Assembly (NCBI GenBank): GCA_938017795.1
Contig: CALIJZ010000028.1
Span: forward strand, 1-64,000
Length of the DNA: 64,000 nt
Origin: an uncultured Bacteriovoracaceae bacterium
GTDB lineage: Bacteria; Bdellovibrionota; Bacteriovoracia; Bacteriovoracales; Bacteriovoracaceae
Direction of reading: 5' to 3'
The stretch's first letter is position 1. Every line of letters begins with the position of its first letter. Both the position numbers and the translations under genes were made by a program. This document shows, in pieces, positions 47,763 to 56,156 of the stretch. The notes beneath the pieces were generated by a model, which did not search any database, was not told where the DNA came from, and saw only the letters and a list, made by a program, of their open reading frames with translations.

Positions 47763-48323
47763 ATGAAATTTATTAGCCTTAGTTTAATTGCAACAATTTT
47801 ATTTTCCAGTGTTGGATTCAGTGCGCCTGAGAATGTGTACGGGACAGGTGATACCTTCATAGATGTTATACTTTCTGAATCTAGAGATGAAGTCTCTTTC
47901 AAAGAATGCTCAGTTCCAGATCCAACCGTTTGTAAGAGAATTGGAAATCAAGATTCTTATGTTATTTCTGAACTTGTAAGTCAGAGAAATATAGAGAAGT
48001 GGCAAGTTGCAGGAAGTGTTGTAGCTGATGTTGCTCTCATCTTAACTGCAGGTGTTGGTGGGCTCACTGCAAGCCTTTTTGCTATTAACACAACTGTGGC
48101 AACAGGTAGTAGTGCAGCGGCGGCTATTTATACTGGTGTAGGCTTAGGAGTCGGAGCTGCGAGTATTGCAGTTACTGTAGTAGATGCACTCAATCCTTAT
48201 GAGCAGTACAAGCAAGTAGAAACAATTCAAGATAAAGTATTGAAAGATGAGAAAGTTTTCATTAAAGGTAAAGTTTCTACTTTTGCAAAGAGACTTGCGA
48301 GTGTCTTAGAGAAAATTGAGTAA
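47763..48323 (+). CDS. Exported protein with central Gly/Ala-rich hydrophobic region
   Basis: 186 residues, signal peptide MKFISLSLIATILFSSVGFS. A Cys pair (KECSVPDPTVCKR) precedes a long Gly/Ala-rich hydrophobic section (about 80-140) that could cross a membrane twice. NPYEQYKQVETIQDKVL follows. Its layout is shared with the gene at 49043 (DPFKRYKSIRMMDEM in the same place), so the two may be diverged paralogues. Function unknown. Confidence 0.6.
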   Translation: MKFISLSLIATILFSSVGFSAPENVYGTGDTFIDVILSESRDEVSFKECSVPDPTVCKRIGNQDSYVISELVSQRNIEKWQVAGSVVADVALILTAGVGGLTASLFAINTTVATGSSAAAAIYTGVGLGVGAASIAVTVVDALNPYEQYKQVETIQDKVLKDEKVFIKGKVSTFAKRLASVLEKIE

Positions 48324-48439
48324 TTAAAAATTTACTAAGATTAAAAAAAGAAGTGGGTAACCTGTAATCTTTGTGAATTTTGATAAGGCATCCAATTATC
48401 GTTGTATATCCATTGAACATAAAAGTCTTTAAGAGTTGG

Positions 48440-48937
48440 CTATCGAAATACTTTTCTAAAATGCTTATCTAGTAATAATACTTCTTTCTTAGTTAGCTCT
48501 ATATCTTCTAATATAAAGTCTTGCTCTACCAATGCTTCGATAAGCTTTAAAGTTCTTTGGCCTCTACTAATTCCTCGAATTCCGTAAATAACCAGTGCTC
48601 CCATGAGACTCATCAATTTAATCTCTTTATCTGGGTGATGCCGAATAACCATAGCAGCTGTACTTAATAGAAATGTAGACCCAATTATTTTAAATTCTGA
48701 TCGTTTAATAATTTTATTGAAGGCCTTTATGATCTCCTTCTTTGTTAGGTCTTTTTGTGTAATTTTCTCACAAGCTTTAACTATAGAGTCTTGTTCCTTA
48801 CATACTGAAATGCTGAAAGTATTATCGAGATGACCCTTTTTAAAAATAATTTCAATTGAATTATCTTTAGAGATAAAATTTGTATTGGAGGAAAATGCAG
48901 TAAGAGAAAGAAGAGCAAATATAAAGAATAATTTCAT
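48440..48937 (-). CDS. Exported protein with hydrophobic middle, unknown function
   Basis: 165 residues, signal peptide MKLFFIFALLSLTAFS. A Cys pair (SVCKEQDSIVKACEK) precedes two hydrophobic segments (about 82-95 and 105-118) and a charged helical tail. The order of elements is like that of the neighbour at 47763 but on the opposite strand. No family recognised. Confidence 0.6.
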   Translation of the reverse strand: MKLFFIFALLSLTAFSSNTNFISKDNSIEIIFKKGHLDNTFSISVCKEQDSIVKACEKITQKDLTKKEIIKAFNKIIKRSEFKIIGSTFLLSTAAMVIRHHPDKEIKLMSLMGALVIYGIRGISRGQRTLKLIEALVEQDFILEDIELTKKEVLLLDKHFRKVFR

Positions 48938-49042
48938 ATTTTAATTTAAAGAAACTTCGACGTTTTTGTAAAGTAATTTGACACCGAGGTAATATTTTTA
49001 GATTTGAGAACAGTAATTGCTATTAAGTTATATAATTACTGG

Positions 49043-49756
49043 ATGAGAAGGTTGCAATTTATCTTATTTTTCATGTTTGTTTCTGGCAGTGTTTTTGCTC
49101 AAGAAAAGCTCGTTGTGAAGTTTAAGCAAGATCAAGATCTCTATGGAAAATCTTCTGAATATATTAAATTTATTATTCACCCTGATGATTATGAGTTTGC
49201 TCAAATTTTCAATTGCTCCAGAAAACGTGGGACCGGAGAAGTATGTGATTATTTTTACAGTGATCATAGATATATTAATCTGAAAATATTTGCTGATTAT
49301 AAGACTTCGAATAAGTATATGATTGCTGGAGTTTTTTATAATTTATTACGAGGAGGACAGGCCATTTCTTCTGTTACTTCAAAACTTCTTGTAAATATAG
49401 GTGCAAATATCGCATTCGATTCGGCCCTTATGGCCTGTTCTGATCAAATGGATCCATTTAAAAGATATAAGTCAATTAGGATGATGGATGAAATGAGTAC
49501 CAACAAACTAGAAGATGAACTTTGCTCTACCTATAAAAGTAAACCAGTATATTTAGATGCACCTTATGATTTTTTAGTTAAAGAGATTGAAGGTGCAATG
49601 GTTGAAATGAAATGGGTTACTAACAATCGTTGTGAAGATTGTTATGACCACAAGCCTTTAATATTAGATCACCTTGATGAAGATGGATATTTAGATATTC
49701 ATGGAAGAAAAAAGAAAAAAAAGAAACAACATTTTAAATTACCAATGGAGAAATAA
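49043..49756 (+). CDS. Exported protein related in layout to the 47763 protein
   Basis: About 237 residues from MRRLQFILFFMFVSGSVFAQ, a signal peptide; a longer frame to TTG 49004 exists and neither start has a strong RBS. Cys pairs (NCSRKRGTGEVC and later RCEDC), a hydrophobic middle and DPFKRYKSIRMMDEM are visible. The tail is Lys-rich. The next gene starts 1 bp after its stop, so the two form an operon. Confidence 0.58.
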   Translation: MRRLQFILFFMFVSGSVFAQEKLVVKFKQDQDLYGKSSEYIKFIIHPDDYEFAQIFNCSRKRGTGEVCDYFYSDHRYINLKIFADYKTSNKYMIAGVFYNLLRGGQAISSVTSKLLVNIGANIAFDSALMACSDQMDPFKRYKSIRMMDEMSTNKLEDELCSTYKSKPVYLDAPYDFLVKEIEGAMVEMKWVTNNRCEDCYDHKPLILDHLDEDGYLDIHGRKKKKKKQHFKLPMEK

Positions 49757-49757
49757 A

Positions 49758-50579
49758 ATGAAATTTACGTATTTAATTCTAGCTTTAATTTTTGCTGCAA
49801 ACTCTTTTTCTCAGACAAGTCATGAGAAAATTGATGACTCTATTAATTTCTTAGAAAAAGTATTTACTAAAGAGGGAGCATCTCAGTCATTTGTAAACGA
49901 AGCATTAGGTTTTACTCTTACTTTGGGTGGAGCCGGCTATTCATTAGTCAACGGCACTGAAGCTGTAATTGTACATAAAATAAGAAAATATACCGCTCCA
50001 ATTGCTCAAAAGGCCCAGGTCGTTAAAAATGTTACTGACAAGGTTGATAATCTAGGAAAGCAAGTGAGTAAACAGGTAGGTAATGTTACTCGTAAATTAA
50101 CGATCTTTAGTAAATTGAATAGAATCTCAACAAAGTTAACAGCAAAGGTAATTCCTCAAAGTATTTCTTCAAAGGTTGGGGGTGCTAGTAAGGCTGTCGC
50201 CAAAAGCGCAGTTGTGAAGACTTTTGCTAAAGCAGGTGTTGATAAATTAATTACCAAATTTGTTCCTCAAGCAAATCTTGTAAGCAAAGCTTACGGTGTG
50301 ACGAAATGGGGAGCTAAGATTTCTACAATGACAGACGATGTTGCAAAAGGAATTATAAGAAAGAATATCTACTCATCAATCATTGGGCTAGGAGTAGCAG
50401 TTGGTGGATATTATTTGATAAGTTTTGATAATGAAGTAGATCATAAGCTTTCAGAAGAGGAAGAAGTTTTAGGTTTATTTATTCAGGGTACTTATGATGA
50501 AAGATATGACTTATTGGAAGCTAATCCAAAGCTTTTAGAGCAATTATATGAATATTCTCAGAAATTTGAAGATTCTTAA
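49758..50579 (+). CDS. Exported Lys/Ala-rich protein of unknown function
   Basis: About 273 residues from MKFTYLILALIFAANSFSQ (signal peptide); GGAGAAATAAA lies within the end of the upstream gene, so the longer frame to 49701 is not used. The middle is Lys/Val/Ser-rich (about 75-190). One hydrophobic segment near 205-220 (SIIGLGVAVGGYYLIS) could anchor it. An acidic tail follows. No family recognised. Confidence 0.6.
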   Translation: MKFTYLILALIFAANSFSQTSHEKIDDSINFLEKVFTKEGASQSFVNEALGFTLTLGGAGYSLVNGTEAVIVHKIRKYTAPIAQKAQVVKNVTDKVDNLGKQVSKQVGNVTRKLTIFSKLNRISTKLTAKVIPQSISSKVGGASKAVAKSAVVKTFAKAGVDKLITKFVPQANLVSKAYGVTKWGAKISTMTDDVAKGIIRKNIYSSIIGLGVAVGGYYLISFDNEVDHKLSEEEEVLGLFIQGTYDERYDLLEANPKLLEQLYEYSQKFEDS

Positions 50580-50962
50580 TAGAGAGATATTCAAGTATTA
50601 GAATTGAGTTAATTAATCTATATATTGAGAAAAGATCAAACACTCATTCTTCACGTTTAATGTTGGAGATTAAGAACTGAAAAAGATGATAGACTCATAC
50701 CTAGCTCATCAAAGTATATTAAAGATAAGTTTTTTGTTTTTGCCTGAAATGTTGTCTGTGAATGGCGGGGCAATGGGTCACGTTTAGAACTCATATTTTC
50801 CTTGTTTTAGGTTTATGAATTCTAGTGATTTAAATATTGTAGAATAAAAGAGAAGCTCATGAATTAGACAGTTTTTATAATTTTTACACTTAAGGAAATT
50901 AAGAGAGCAAGAAAGTATTATTCTATATTTGAATTAGATTAAATCTTAACCAAGGGTATAGA
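50580..50962. other. Intergenic stretch holding repeat R2
   Basis: About 380 bp. Apart from repeat R2 (50763-50792), no ORF, RNA or strong hairpin was seen on either strand. Confidence 0.4.
50763..50792 (+). repeat. tRNA-tail-like array repeat R2
   Basis: TGGCGGGGCAATGGGTCA then CGTTTAGAACTC; one G shorter than consensus in the G-run. Confidence 0.85.
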
Positions 50963-51514
50963 ATGAAAAAAACAATTATAATTTCACTTTTTATATTAAA
51001 TTTCTCAACGAATCTTTTTTCTCAAAGTATAGGCAAGTTAGATAGCTATAACTTCGATCAGTATTATGATTTCGAGAATGGGGAAGGCTCAAGATTGGGC
51101 ATAGAACTATCTAGAGATATTGAAGACAATGGGACTTGTTTGGAGGACTTAAGAATAAAGTGTGCATATGAGAAAGCAAGGGAATTCAACGTAGGCATAG
51201 GGATTCTTGATGCACCTGGTATTTATATGAGCAAGTATTATAGTGTCTATTGCTCTACTGATTTTTATTTTCGCAAAAATAATGGATCTGAAAAAGTGAT
51301 TGAGAACTACCTTACTGTAGGGACTTGGAGTGATAGTGATATTTTTTCTTTCTTTTCATCAAAAGAAAGACCTGGAACTAAAAGACAGGCCTTGAGGCAA
51401 AGTGCTAATTTTTATCATCGAAAATTTTTTAATTCTAGATGTGAAAATTCAAGTTTACCTAGCTTTGATGACTTTTTTGAGATTCTTTCAGATGAAGTAC
51501 TTAATTTGAATTAA
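50963..51514 (+). CDS. Exported Cys-containing protein (cassette R2-R3)
   Basis: 183 residues, signal peptide MKKTIIISLFILNFSTNLFS. The mature part has Cys at DNGTCLEDLRIKCAYE, YCSTDF and SRCENS, likely disulfides. It is the sole gene between repeats R2 and R3, on the plus strand with its stop 113 bp before R3. No family recognised. Confidence 0.6.
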   Translation: MKKTIIISLFILNFSTNLFSQSIGKLDSYNFDQYYDFENGEGSRLGIELSRDIEDNGTCLEDLRIKCAYEKAREFNVGIGILDAPGIYMSKYYSVYCSTDFYFRKNNGSEKVIENYLTVGTWSDSDIFSFFSSKERPGTKRQALRQSANFYHRKFFNSRCENSSLPSFDDFFEILSDEVLNLN

Positions 51515-51626
51515 GCTTATGGTTTGCACTCAGGACTGGTGAATTTTCGGATTTCTTCGGCTAATAGTGCAAACTTTTATTTATAAATTTTTTAATCAGT
51601 ATTTAAGCATTGTTAATTTGTCGAAA

Positions 51627-51655
51627 TGGCGGGGGCGATGGGTAGCGTTTAGAAC
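51627..51655 (+). repeat. tRNA-tail-like array repeat R3
   Basis: TGGCGGGGGCGATGGGTA then GCGTTTAGAAC. Two substitutions relative to consensus. Confidence 0.85.
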
Positions 51656-51703
51656 CAAGTTATTATCATGATAATCTCTTTCTAGTAAGATTTTCTGTTT
51701 GTT

Positions 51704-52078
51704 TCAATCAATATACTTCCAAGAGTTCGCTCCATCAAAATGGCGAGTACGAATTTTATCAATCTCAAGGTTTGTAAAGAGCCTGGCATTGACTCCCATT
51801 CGATCTGTGAACTTAGGATCTAAGCTTCTCCAGTAGCTGTAACAACCACAATCCCCACAACGAACGAATGCTAGCCCCTTATCTCCCCATGAGTACTCTT
51901 GAGTAGTATTGGGTTTTGTAAGGATTTTTACTTCATCAGGATGAAAATATGCGTGTAACGAGCCATATCGCTGACAAATGGAACAGTTACAATTTGTTAA
52001 GAAAGTTGGGGGTTCGGCGTTAATCTCTAATTTGAGAGTTCCGCAATGACAAGAAGATTTAATTAAATTTGCTTTCAT
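51704..52078 (-). CDS. GFA (glutathione-dependent formaldehyde-activating-like) family protein
   Basis: 124 residues. Zinc-binding cysteines are arranged as SCHCGTLKLE, NCNCSICQRYG and RCGDCGCYSYW, the GFA/CENP-V fold. Despite the name, most members have unknown substrates. It is the only gene between repeats R3 and R4, on the minus strand: its stop is 49 bp after R3 and its start 55 bp before R4. A chromosomal frmA-frmB pair lies elsewhere in this window, but a link is only a guess. Confidence 0.88.
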   Translation of the reverse strand: MKANLIKSSCHCGTLKLEINAEPPTFLTNCNCSICQRYGSLHAYFHPDEVKILTKPNTTQEYSWGDKGLAFVRCGDCGCYSYWRSLDPKFTDRMGVNARLFTNLEIDKIRTRHFDGANSWKYID

Positions 52079-52132
52079 AATTTTAGCTTAGTTGATAATC
52101 ATTGAATGGTCAGTAATCAAGAAGGACTAAAA

Positions 52133-52164
52133 GTTGACGGGGCAATGGGGCGTGTTTAGAAACC
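52133..52164 (+). repeat. tRNA-tail-like array repeat R4
   Basis: GTTGACGGGGCAATGGGG then CGTGTTTAGAAACC. One G shorter in the G-run; TGAC replaces TGGC. Confidence 0.8.
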
Positions 52165-52271
52165 ATTTTATGGCTTATAGCAAAAGATCGGTAACTTTGT
52201 TTTCATATCTAAATCAATTACTTATATTTCAAGAATAACTTTAATAATAAAAACTTTAGGAAAGGATTAGT

Positions 52272-52730
52272 GTGATAGTTGTTAGGTTGATGAACGAAAA
52301 TGAGTTTGAACATGTCATGGGAAAAGCTCATCAAGATTATATTGAAGGTATGGCGAGAGCTCAAAATATTTCATTGGAAGAGGCGACTAGAAAAGCAGAC
52401 AAGCAAGTTCAAAGCATATTGAAAGACGGATATCATACTGAAAATCACTTGTTTTATGGAGTTGAGTTTAAAGGTGAGTTTGCTGGACTTGCTTGGATTG
52501 AAATCAAAGATGAAGGAAGATCGGCATGGGGATATAATATCTATGTTGAAGAAAAATTTAGAAGGCAGGGAATAGCTAAGAAAGTTTTTCAAGAACTTGG
52601 AGCAAAACTAAAGTCAGATGGTGTTCAACAAATGAGTTTTCATGTTTATGCAGATAATCCAAATGCACTTGCTCTTTATGAGCAATTTGGATTTAAAACA
52701 ACGAATATAGTCATGAGAAAGACTTTATAG
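52272..52730 (+). CDS. GNAT family N-acetyltransferase (cassette R4-R5)
   Basis: 152 residues from GTG 52272 with AGGAAAGG upstream. LAWIEIKDEGRSAWGYNIYVEEKFRRQGIAKKVFQELGAKLK contains the R-x2-G-x-A pyrophosphate loop. FHVYADNPNALALYEQFGFKTTNIVM is the motif B end. The acceptor is unknown; such enzymes are common cassette cargo. Only gene of its unit, 34 bp before R5. Confidence 0.9.
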   Translation: MIVVRLMNENEFEHVMGKAHQDYIEGMARAQNISLEEATRKADKQVQSILKDGYHTENHLFYGVEFKGEFAGLAWIEIKDEGRSAWGYNIYVEEKFRRQGIAKKVFQELGAKLKSDGVQQMSFHVYADNPNALALYEQFGFKTTNIVMRKTL

Positions 52731-52764
52731 TTGTAAGTCTTCTAGCTGGAAATCACTAAAATAT

Positions 52765-52796
52765 GTTGCCGGAGAAATGGGTCGCAATTAGAACTC
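52765..52796 (+). repeat. tRNA-tail-like array repeat R5
   Basis: GTTGCCGGAGAAATGGG then TCGCAATTAGAACTC. It supplies part of the stop codon of the minus-strand methyltransferase. Confidence 0.8.
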
Positions 52797-53553
52797 ATTT
52801 CTTAGTAGCTAAACAGAAATAAGACTTACATTCAGAGAAATAGTCCTCATCAGAGAGCGTGATGAGAAAGTCATTTTTAAATCTTTTAAAGTCATCTCCA
52901 AAGAAATTCTTAAGACCGCCCATTCTTTCAAGTCGATTTGACCAGGCAGTTATTACTTCTTCTGAAGATTTACCAGAGCCACTTAATTCACTATCTTTTA
53001 ATATCTCTTGTTCGATGATTTCTAGATCTAGTTCTTTAAATGTTTTTTCTATCTTTGAGCCACTTGAGAAGTCATAAACATTTCTTGAGAGAGCATCTTG
53101 ATAGAAAAGAGTGATTTTTTTTTGATCTGCGAGACTCATTGGTTGGTGAGAGAGGAAGTCATTGATTTCCGTTAAGGCAATCCAGCCTGTTGGGTTTAAA
53201 CTTTCTAACCATAGCTTAATAATTGATTTAGAATCCACGAAGTATGCAAGAACAAAACTGGACCAAATGCCATCAACAGGAGAGTCTATTAGTGAGCTCA
53301 GTTTTGTGAGGTCTCCTTGGATGAAGTTCGCATTCGGGATATTTCTAGACTTGGCATATTCTAATAGTTCTGGATTCGCATCGACTCCAATGACACTCGC
53401 TCCAAGTTTAGATAATTCATGAGAATGGTCGCCATGAGCACACCCTAGATCTAAAATAGTTTTACCTTTTAAGTCAGGAAGCTTTGAAAAGAGAGAATTC
53501 CAATCTCTCCACTGCCACTGCTTTTTATATTGATCTAGTAATGATGATTTCAT
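52795..53553 (-). CDS. Class I SAM-dependent methyltransferase (cassette R5-R6)
   Basis: 252 residues. GKTILDLGCAHGDHSHELSKLGASVIGVDANPELLEYAK is motif I and the acidic loop that binds S-adenosylmethionine. PVDGIWSSFVLAYFVD and GWIALTEINDFL are later motifs. Substrate unknown. Its stop codon overlaps the right end of repeat R5, and its start lies 62 bp before R6. Minus strand, opposite to its neighbours. Confidence 0.9.
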   Translation of the reverse strand: MKSSLLDQYKKQWQWRDWNSLFSKLPDLKGKTILDLGCAHGDHSHELSKLGASVIGVDANPELLEYAKSRNIPNANFIQGDLTKLSSLIDSPVDGIWSSFVLAYFVDSKSIIKLWLESLNPTGWIALTEINDFLSHQPMSLADQKKITLFYQDALSRNVYDFSSGSKIEKTFKELDLEIIEQEILKDSELSGSGKSSEEVITAWSNRLERMGGLKNFFGDDFKRFKNDFLITLSDEDYFSECKSYFCLATKK

Positions 53554-53615
53554 TTAAAGATAATCTCAGAATTGAGAATTAATGTCTTGAGTTTATTAGA
53601 TGGGAATCATTAAAA

Positions 53616-53645
53616 GTTGGCGGAGACGGCTCCACTTGAACCTAT
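53616..53645 (+). repeat. Array repeat R6, closest to real tRNA geometry
   Basis: GTTGGCGGAGACGGCTCC then ACTTGAACC. On the minus strand this reads GG-TTCAAGT-5 nt-7 nt-G-CCA, the exact spacing of a tRNA T-loop, T-stem, acceptor and CCA. The acceptor strand CGTCTCC is unlike tRNA-Asp. Confidence 0.75.
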
Positions 53646-53789
53646 TTCTGGATACTTGAAAATCATATCTATGGCCAATAACTTGCACAGCATTCTACAA
53701 GGTTGATTCGTCCTTCAGTGATCGTTTTTACAAGGAGGTTTACTTGTATATCAAATAGTGATATAGTGATATAGGCAAATGGAGTCATT

Positions 53790-54080
53790 GTGATAATTAG
53801 TTTTCAAGGAAAGATTGCCAAAGACATATGGGAGACAAATTCTTCCAAGTCGTTGCCAAGAGATTTATGGATACGTGCAAAGGCGCTTCTGACAATAATG
53901 CACGCAACAACAGATATAGAGGATTTAAAAATTAAAGGTCAGCCACCCAATATTCGTCTCCATAAACTTAAAGGTGATCGGAAAGAGTATTGGAGCGTAA
54001 CAATAAAATTACCTTGGTGTATAACGTTCAAATTTAAAAATGGAGAGTTCACCGAGGTTAAGATAGAGAACTATCATTAA
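53790..54080 (+). CDS. higB: HigB/RelE-type toxin
   Basis: 96 residues from GTG 53790, GGAG 5 nt upstream. RLHKLKGDRKEYWSVTIKLPWCITFKFKNGEFTEVKIENYH is the HigB/RelE strand set, with the family R-x-Y-W-S-(V/I) segment. HigB cleaves mRNA on the ribosome when its antitoxin is degraded. higA follows after 15 bp, so this is a type II toxin-antitoxin operon inside unit R6-R7. Confidence 0.92.
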   Translation: MIISFQGKIAKDIWETNSSKSLPRDLWIRAKALLTIMHATTDIEDLKIKGQPPNIRLHKLKGDRKEYWSVTIKLPWCITFKFKNGEFTEVKIENYH

Positions 54081-54095
54081 GCAGCGAGGTTTAAA

Positions 54096-54359
54096 ATGAT
54101 TACTAATTCAATGCCAATGCATCCAGGAGTTGTATTATCTTCTGTTTATATGTCTGAGATGGGTCTTACTCAGGTTGGACTTGCTAAGCTATGCGGTTGC
54201 ACGAGTGCAAAAATTAATGAAATTGTTAATAAAAAGCGTGGAATTACAGCGGTCTTTGCTATTACACTTGAGACTGTGCTTGGAACAAGTGCAGAGATGT
54301 GGGTCAGAATGCAAGCAGAGTATGACCTTTGGGAAGCAAGACAGAAGCTAGCTTCTTAA
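54096..54359 (+). CDS. higA: HigA-type antitoxin, XRE family
   Basis: 87 residues. HPGVVLSSVYMSEMGLTQVGLAKLCGCTSAKINEIVNKKRGIT is the HigA HTH. ALETVLGTSAEMWVRMQAEYDLWEA-type ending (here TLETVLGTSAEMW...) is the family C-terminus. Neutralises HigB and represses the operon. AGCGAGG precedes the start. Standard toxin-first HigBA order. Confidence 0.93.
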   Translation: MITNSMPMHPGVVLSSVYMSEMGLTQVGLAKLCGCTSAKINEIVNKKRGITAVFAITLETVLGTSAEMWVRMQAEYDLWEARQKLAS

Positions 54360-54385
54360 AACATTTTTCTTTCTAGAATCAACTT

Positions 54386-55009
54386 ATGAGTTTAAAAGAT
54401 CGACTTTTTTCTAATAATAATTATTACGATAAATTCCTTGGAAAAGTAGGAAACAGAAGTATAAATAGAGATTTTTCTAGATCAATGGATTTATTTGTTC
54501 AAGAAGTTAAACCTCAAGGAGTGGTTTTAGATGTTGGTTGTGGATCAGGTAATCATCTAAAAATGTTCAGGGAAAGAGGATTAGTTGCGATAGGGATAGA
54601 TCCTTGCCAAGCAATGAGAAGTATTTGTATTTCGAAAGGACTTAAAGTCATGGATGGTTGTTTCGAAGATATGCCATTAATAAAAGAAAACGTCTCAGGA
54701 ATTTGGTGCGCTTCTTCATTACTGCATGTCCCTAAAGCGGAACTAAGCGAGGTGCTTAAAGGTCTTAACTTACTGATAGTTGAGAGCGGTCCTTTGTTTG
54801 TAACGGTAAGACTTGGGACTGGATCTAAGTGGGATAGCTTTGACAGTATTGATTCTAAAATAGATCGACGGTTTATCCAATTGTATGAAGAAGACTTTTT
54901 GATTGAGGAACTAATAAAAGCAGGATTTAAAGTTAAAGACTTATTTATTGAAGATTCATACTGGGGCCGAGAAAGCAAGTGGATTTCTGTCGTTTTAAGT
55001 AAAATGTAA
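54386..55009 (+). CDS. Class I SAM-dependent methyltransferase
   Basis: 207 residues. VVLDVGCGSGNHLKMFRERGLVAIGIDPCQAM is motif I. ENVSGIWCASSLLHVPKAELSEVLKGL and GPLFVTVRLGTG are later motifs. DSKIDRRFIQLYEEDFLIEEL marks the C-terminal region. It follows higA by 26 bp and ends 45 bp before R7. Substrate unknown; not closely similar to the methyltransferase of the previous unit. Confidence 0.9.
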   Translation: MSLKDRLFSNNNYYDKFLGKVGNRSINRDFSRSMDLFVQEVKPQGVVLDVGCGSGNHLKMFRERGLVAIGIDPCQAMRSICISKGLKVMDGCFEDMPLIKENVSGIWCASSLLHVPKAELSEVLKGLNLLIVESGPLFVTVRLGTGSKWDSFDSIDSKIDRRFIQLYEEDFLIEELIKAGFKVKDLFIEDSYWGRESKWISVVLSKM

Positions 55010-55386
55010 ATCACTTGAAATTCAAGAAATGTTTAAATGAAATCATTAATTAAAGTTGGCGGAGGCAATGGGTCTCATTCAGAACCGATTTATTCATGAT
55101 TAAAAATTAATCAGAAATAAGCTAGGTGATACGTTTTTTTTCTTTTATTTCTTTTTAGTGCTTCACTATAATTTCAGACTGAAATTATATTAATGGCTAG
55201 CTGCGATGACTTAGATCTTTCAAGTGTAGTTTTTGGAAAATTAATCAAACCTTCCCCCGTTCATATTATTTATGATGATATACGTAATGAGGTTGAGGTT
55301 ATTAATACCTGACTAGAGCTGACCGTTGATATAAGTTTTCTTTAGAGCTAAGATTTTTTATTGAATTAGTTTAACTGGAAGGAAGT
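55010..55386. other. Intergenic stretch with repeat R7 and a doubtful 39-codon ORF
   Basis: About 377 bp. It contains R7 (55055-55086) and a plus-strand ORF 55193-55312 (starts MASCDDLDLSSVVFGKLIKP) lacking a clear RBS. The peptide looks protein-like in composition but cannot be assigned; it may be the remnant of a former cassette gene. Confidence 0.35.
55055..55086 (+). repeat. tRNA-tail-like array repeat R7
   Basis: GTTGGCGGAGGCAATGGG then TCTCATTCAGAACC. Confidence 0.85.
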
Positions 55387-55917
55387 ATGAATTTTTTAAG
55401 CTTATTATTGATGTTATGTTTGATTTCTTGTGCTAGTGAACAAATTGTTAGCAAAAGACAGGTTGCTACAAGTGATAGTCCGCTAATAAAGTGTACAGAT
55501 GTAGAACTAGATGGAACTTATGAAGTCGTTGAATCTTTTGGAAATAAAAGAAATCGAGAACTCTTTACTTATATTCTAGATTTTAGTCCTGAAAATCTTC
55601 CATTAAATTTTGAAAAAAAAAAACTTGGAGTTACAACTCAGACATATAAAGTAAATATTTCAAATGTGAGTGGATCTTCATTGAAAACTATTAATAGTTT
55701 ATATAGGCGGTATAAAGTTCGTTACGCTAGTTTAGAGGAAGCCACAAGCACTGGCCGTTGCGGAGTAAAGTGGTATTTTGACCCAACCGATACTTATATT
55801 AATGATTATTATCATTCATTATTTTATGAACTTGATGGAAATAATGGATTTTCTCTTGCCGGAAGTAGTTTTCGAAAAGATTTTAGAAGATTATCAATCT
55901 TTAAAAGAAAGATTTAA
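55387..55917 (+). CDS. Lipoprotein, paralogue of the lipoprotein at 61937
   Basis: 176 residues. MNFLSLLLMLCLISCASEQIVSKRQVATSDSPLIKCTDVELDGTYEV has lipobox LISC and then a second Cys. The protein at 61937 has the same order: VSCASYQEI..., then LISCSDLSLVGEYDF. Late RCGVKWYFD here parallels GCAIVYWSK there. Hence two members of one family in two separate units. AAGGAAGT precedes the start. Function unknown. Confidence 0.68.
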   Translation: MNFLSLLLMLCLISCASEQIVSKRQVATSDSPLIKCTDVELDGTYEVVESFGNKRNRELFTYILDFSPENLPLNFEKKKLGVTTQTYKVNISNVSGSSLKTINSLYRRYKVRYASLEEATSTGRCGVKWYFDPTDTYINDYYHSLFYELDGNNGFSLAGSSFRKDFRRLSIFKRKI

Positions 55918-56156
55918 TCTTGAAAAAAGGCGAACAAATCCCTAATTTCTATTTAAGCTGTAATTCTAGGTGTTGAGCATCCTTGATATTCACTAGCTAG
56001 ACCTATTTACTTTCTTCCTAAGCAATTGATCTCTAGGAAATTAAGTAGAAACCCGTCAAAATAAAATCTCCTTAATCTCAAGATCGGGTCATTCAGATAA
56101 AGCAATAAGGATTAAAATTATTTACATTCGTTCTGTTTGTTTATACAAATTTCCCT

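Noticed and set aside
47656-47766. 36-codon ORF overlapping the start of the exported gene at 47763
   Set aside because: No RBS and no recognisable sequence; the ATGA overlap alone is weak support.
56085-56110. Possible decayed repeat (GGGTC-ATTCAGA)
   Set aside because: Only about a dozen bases match R7 with a gap, and the G-rich left half is absent. Chance is an adequate explanation.
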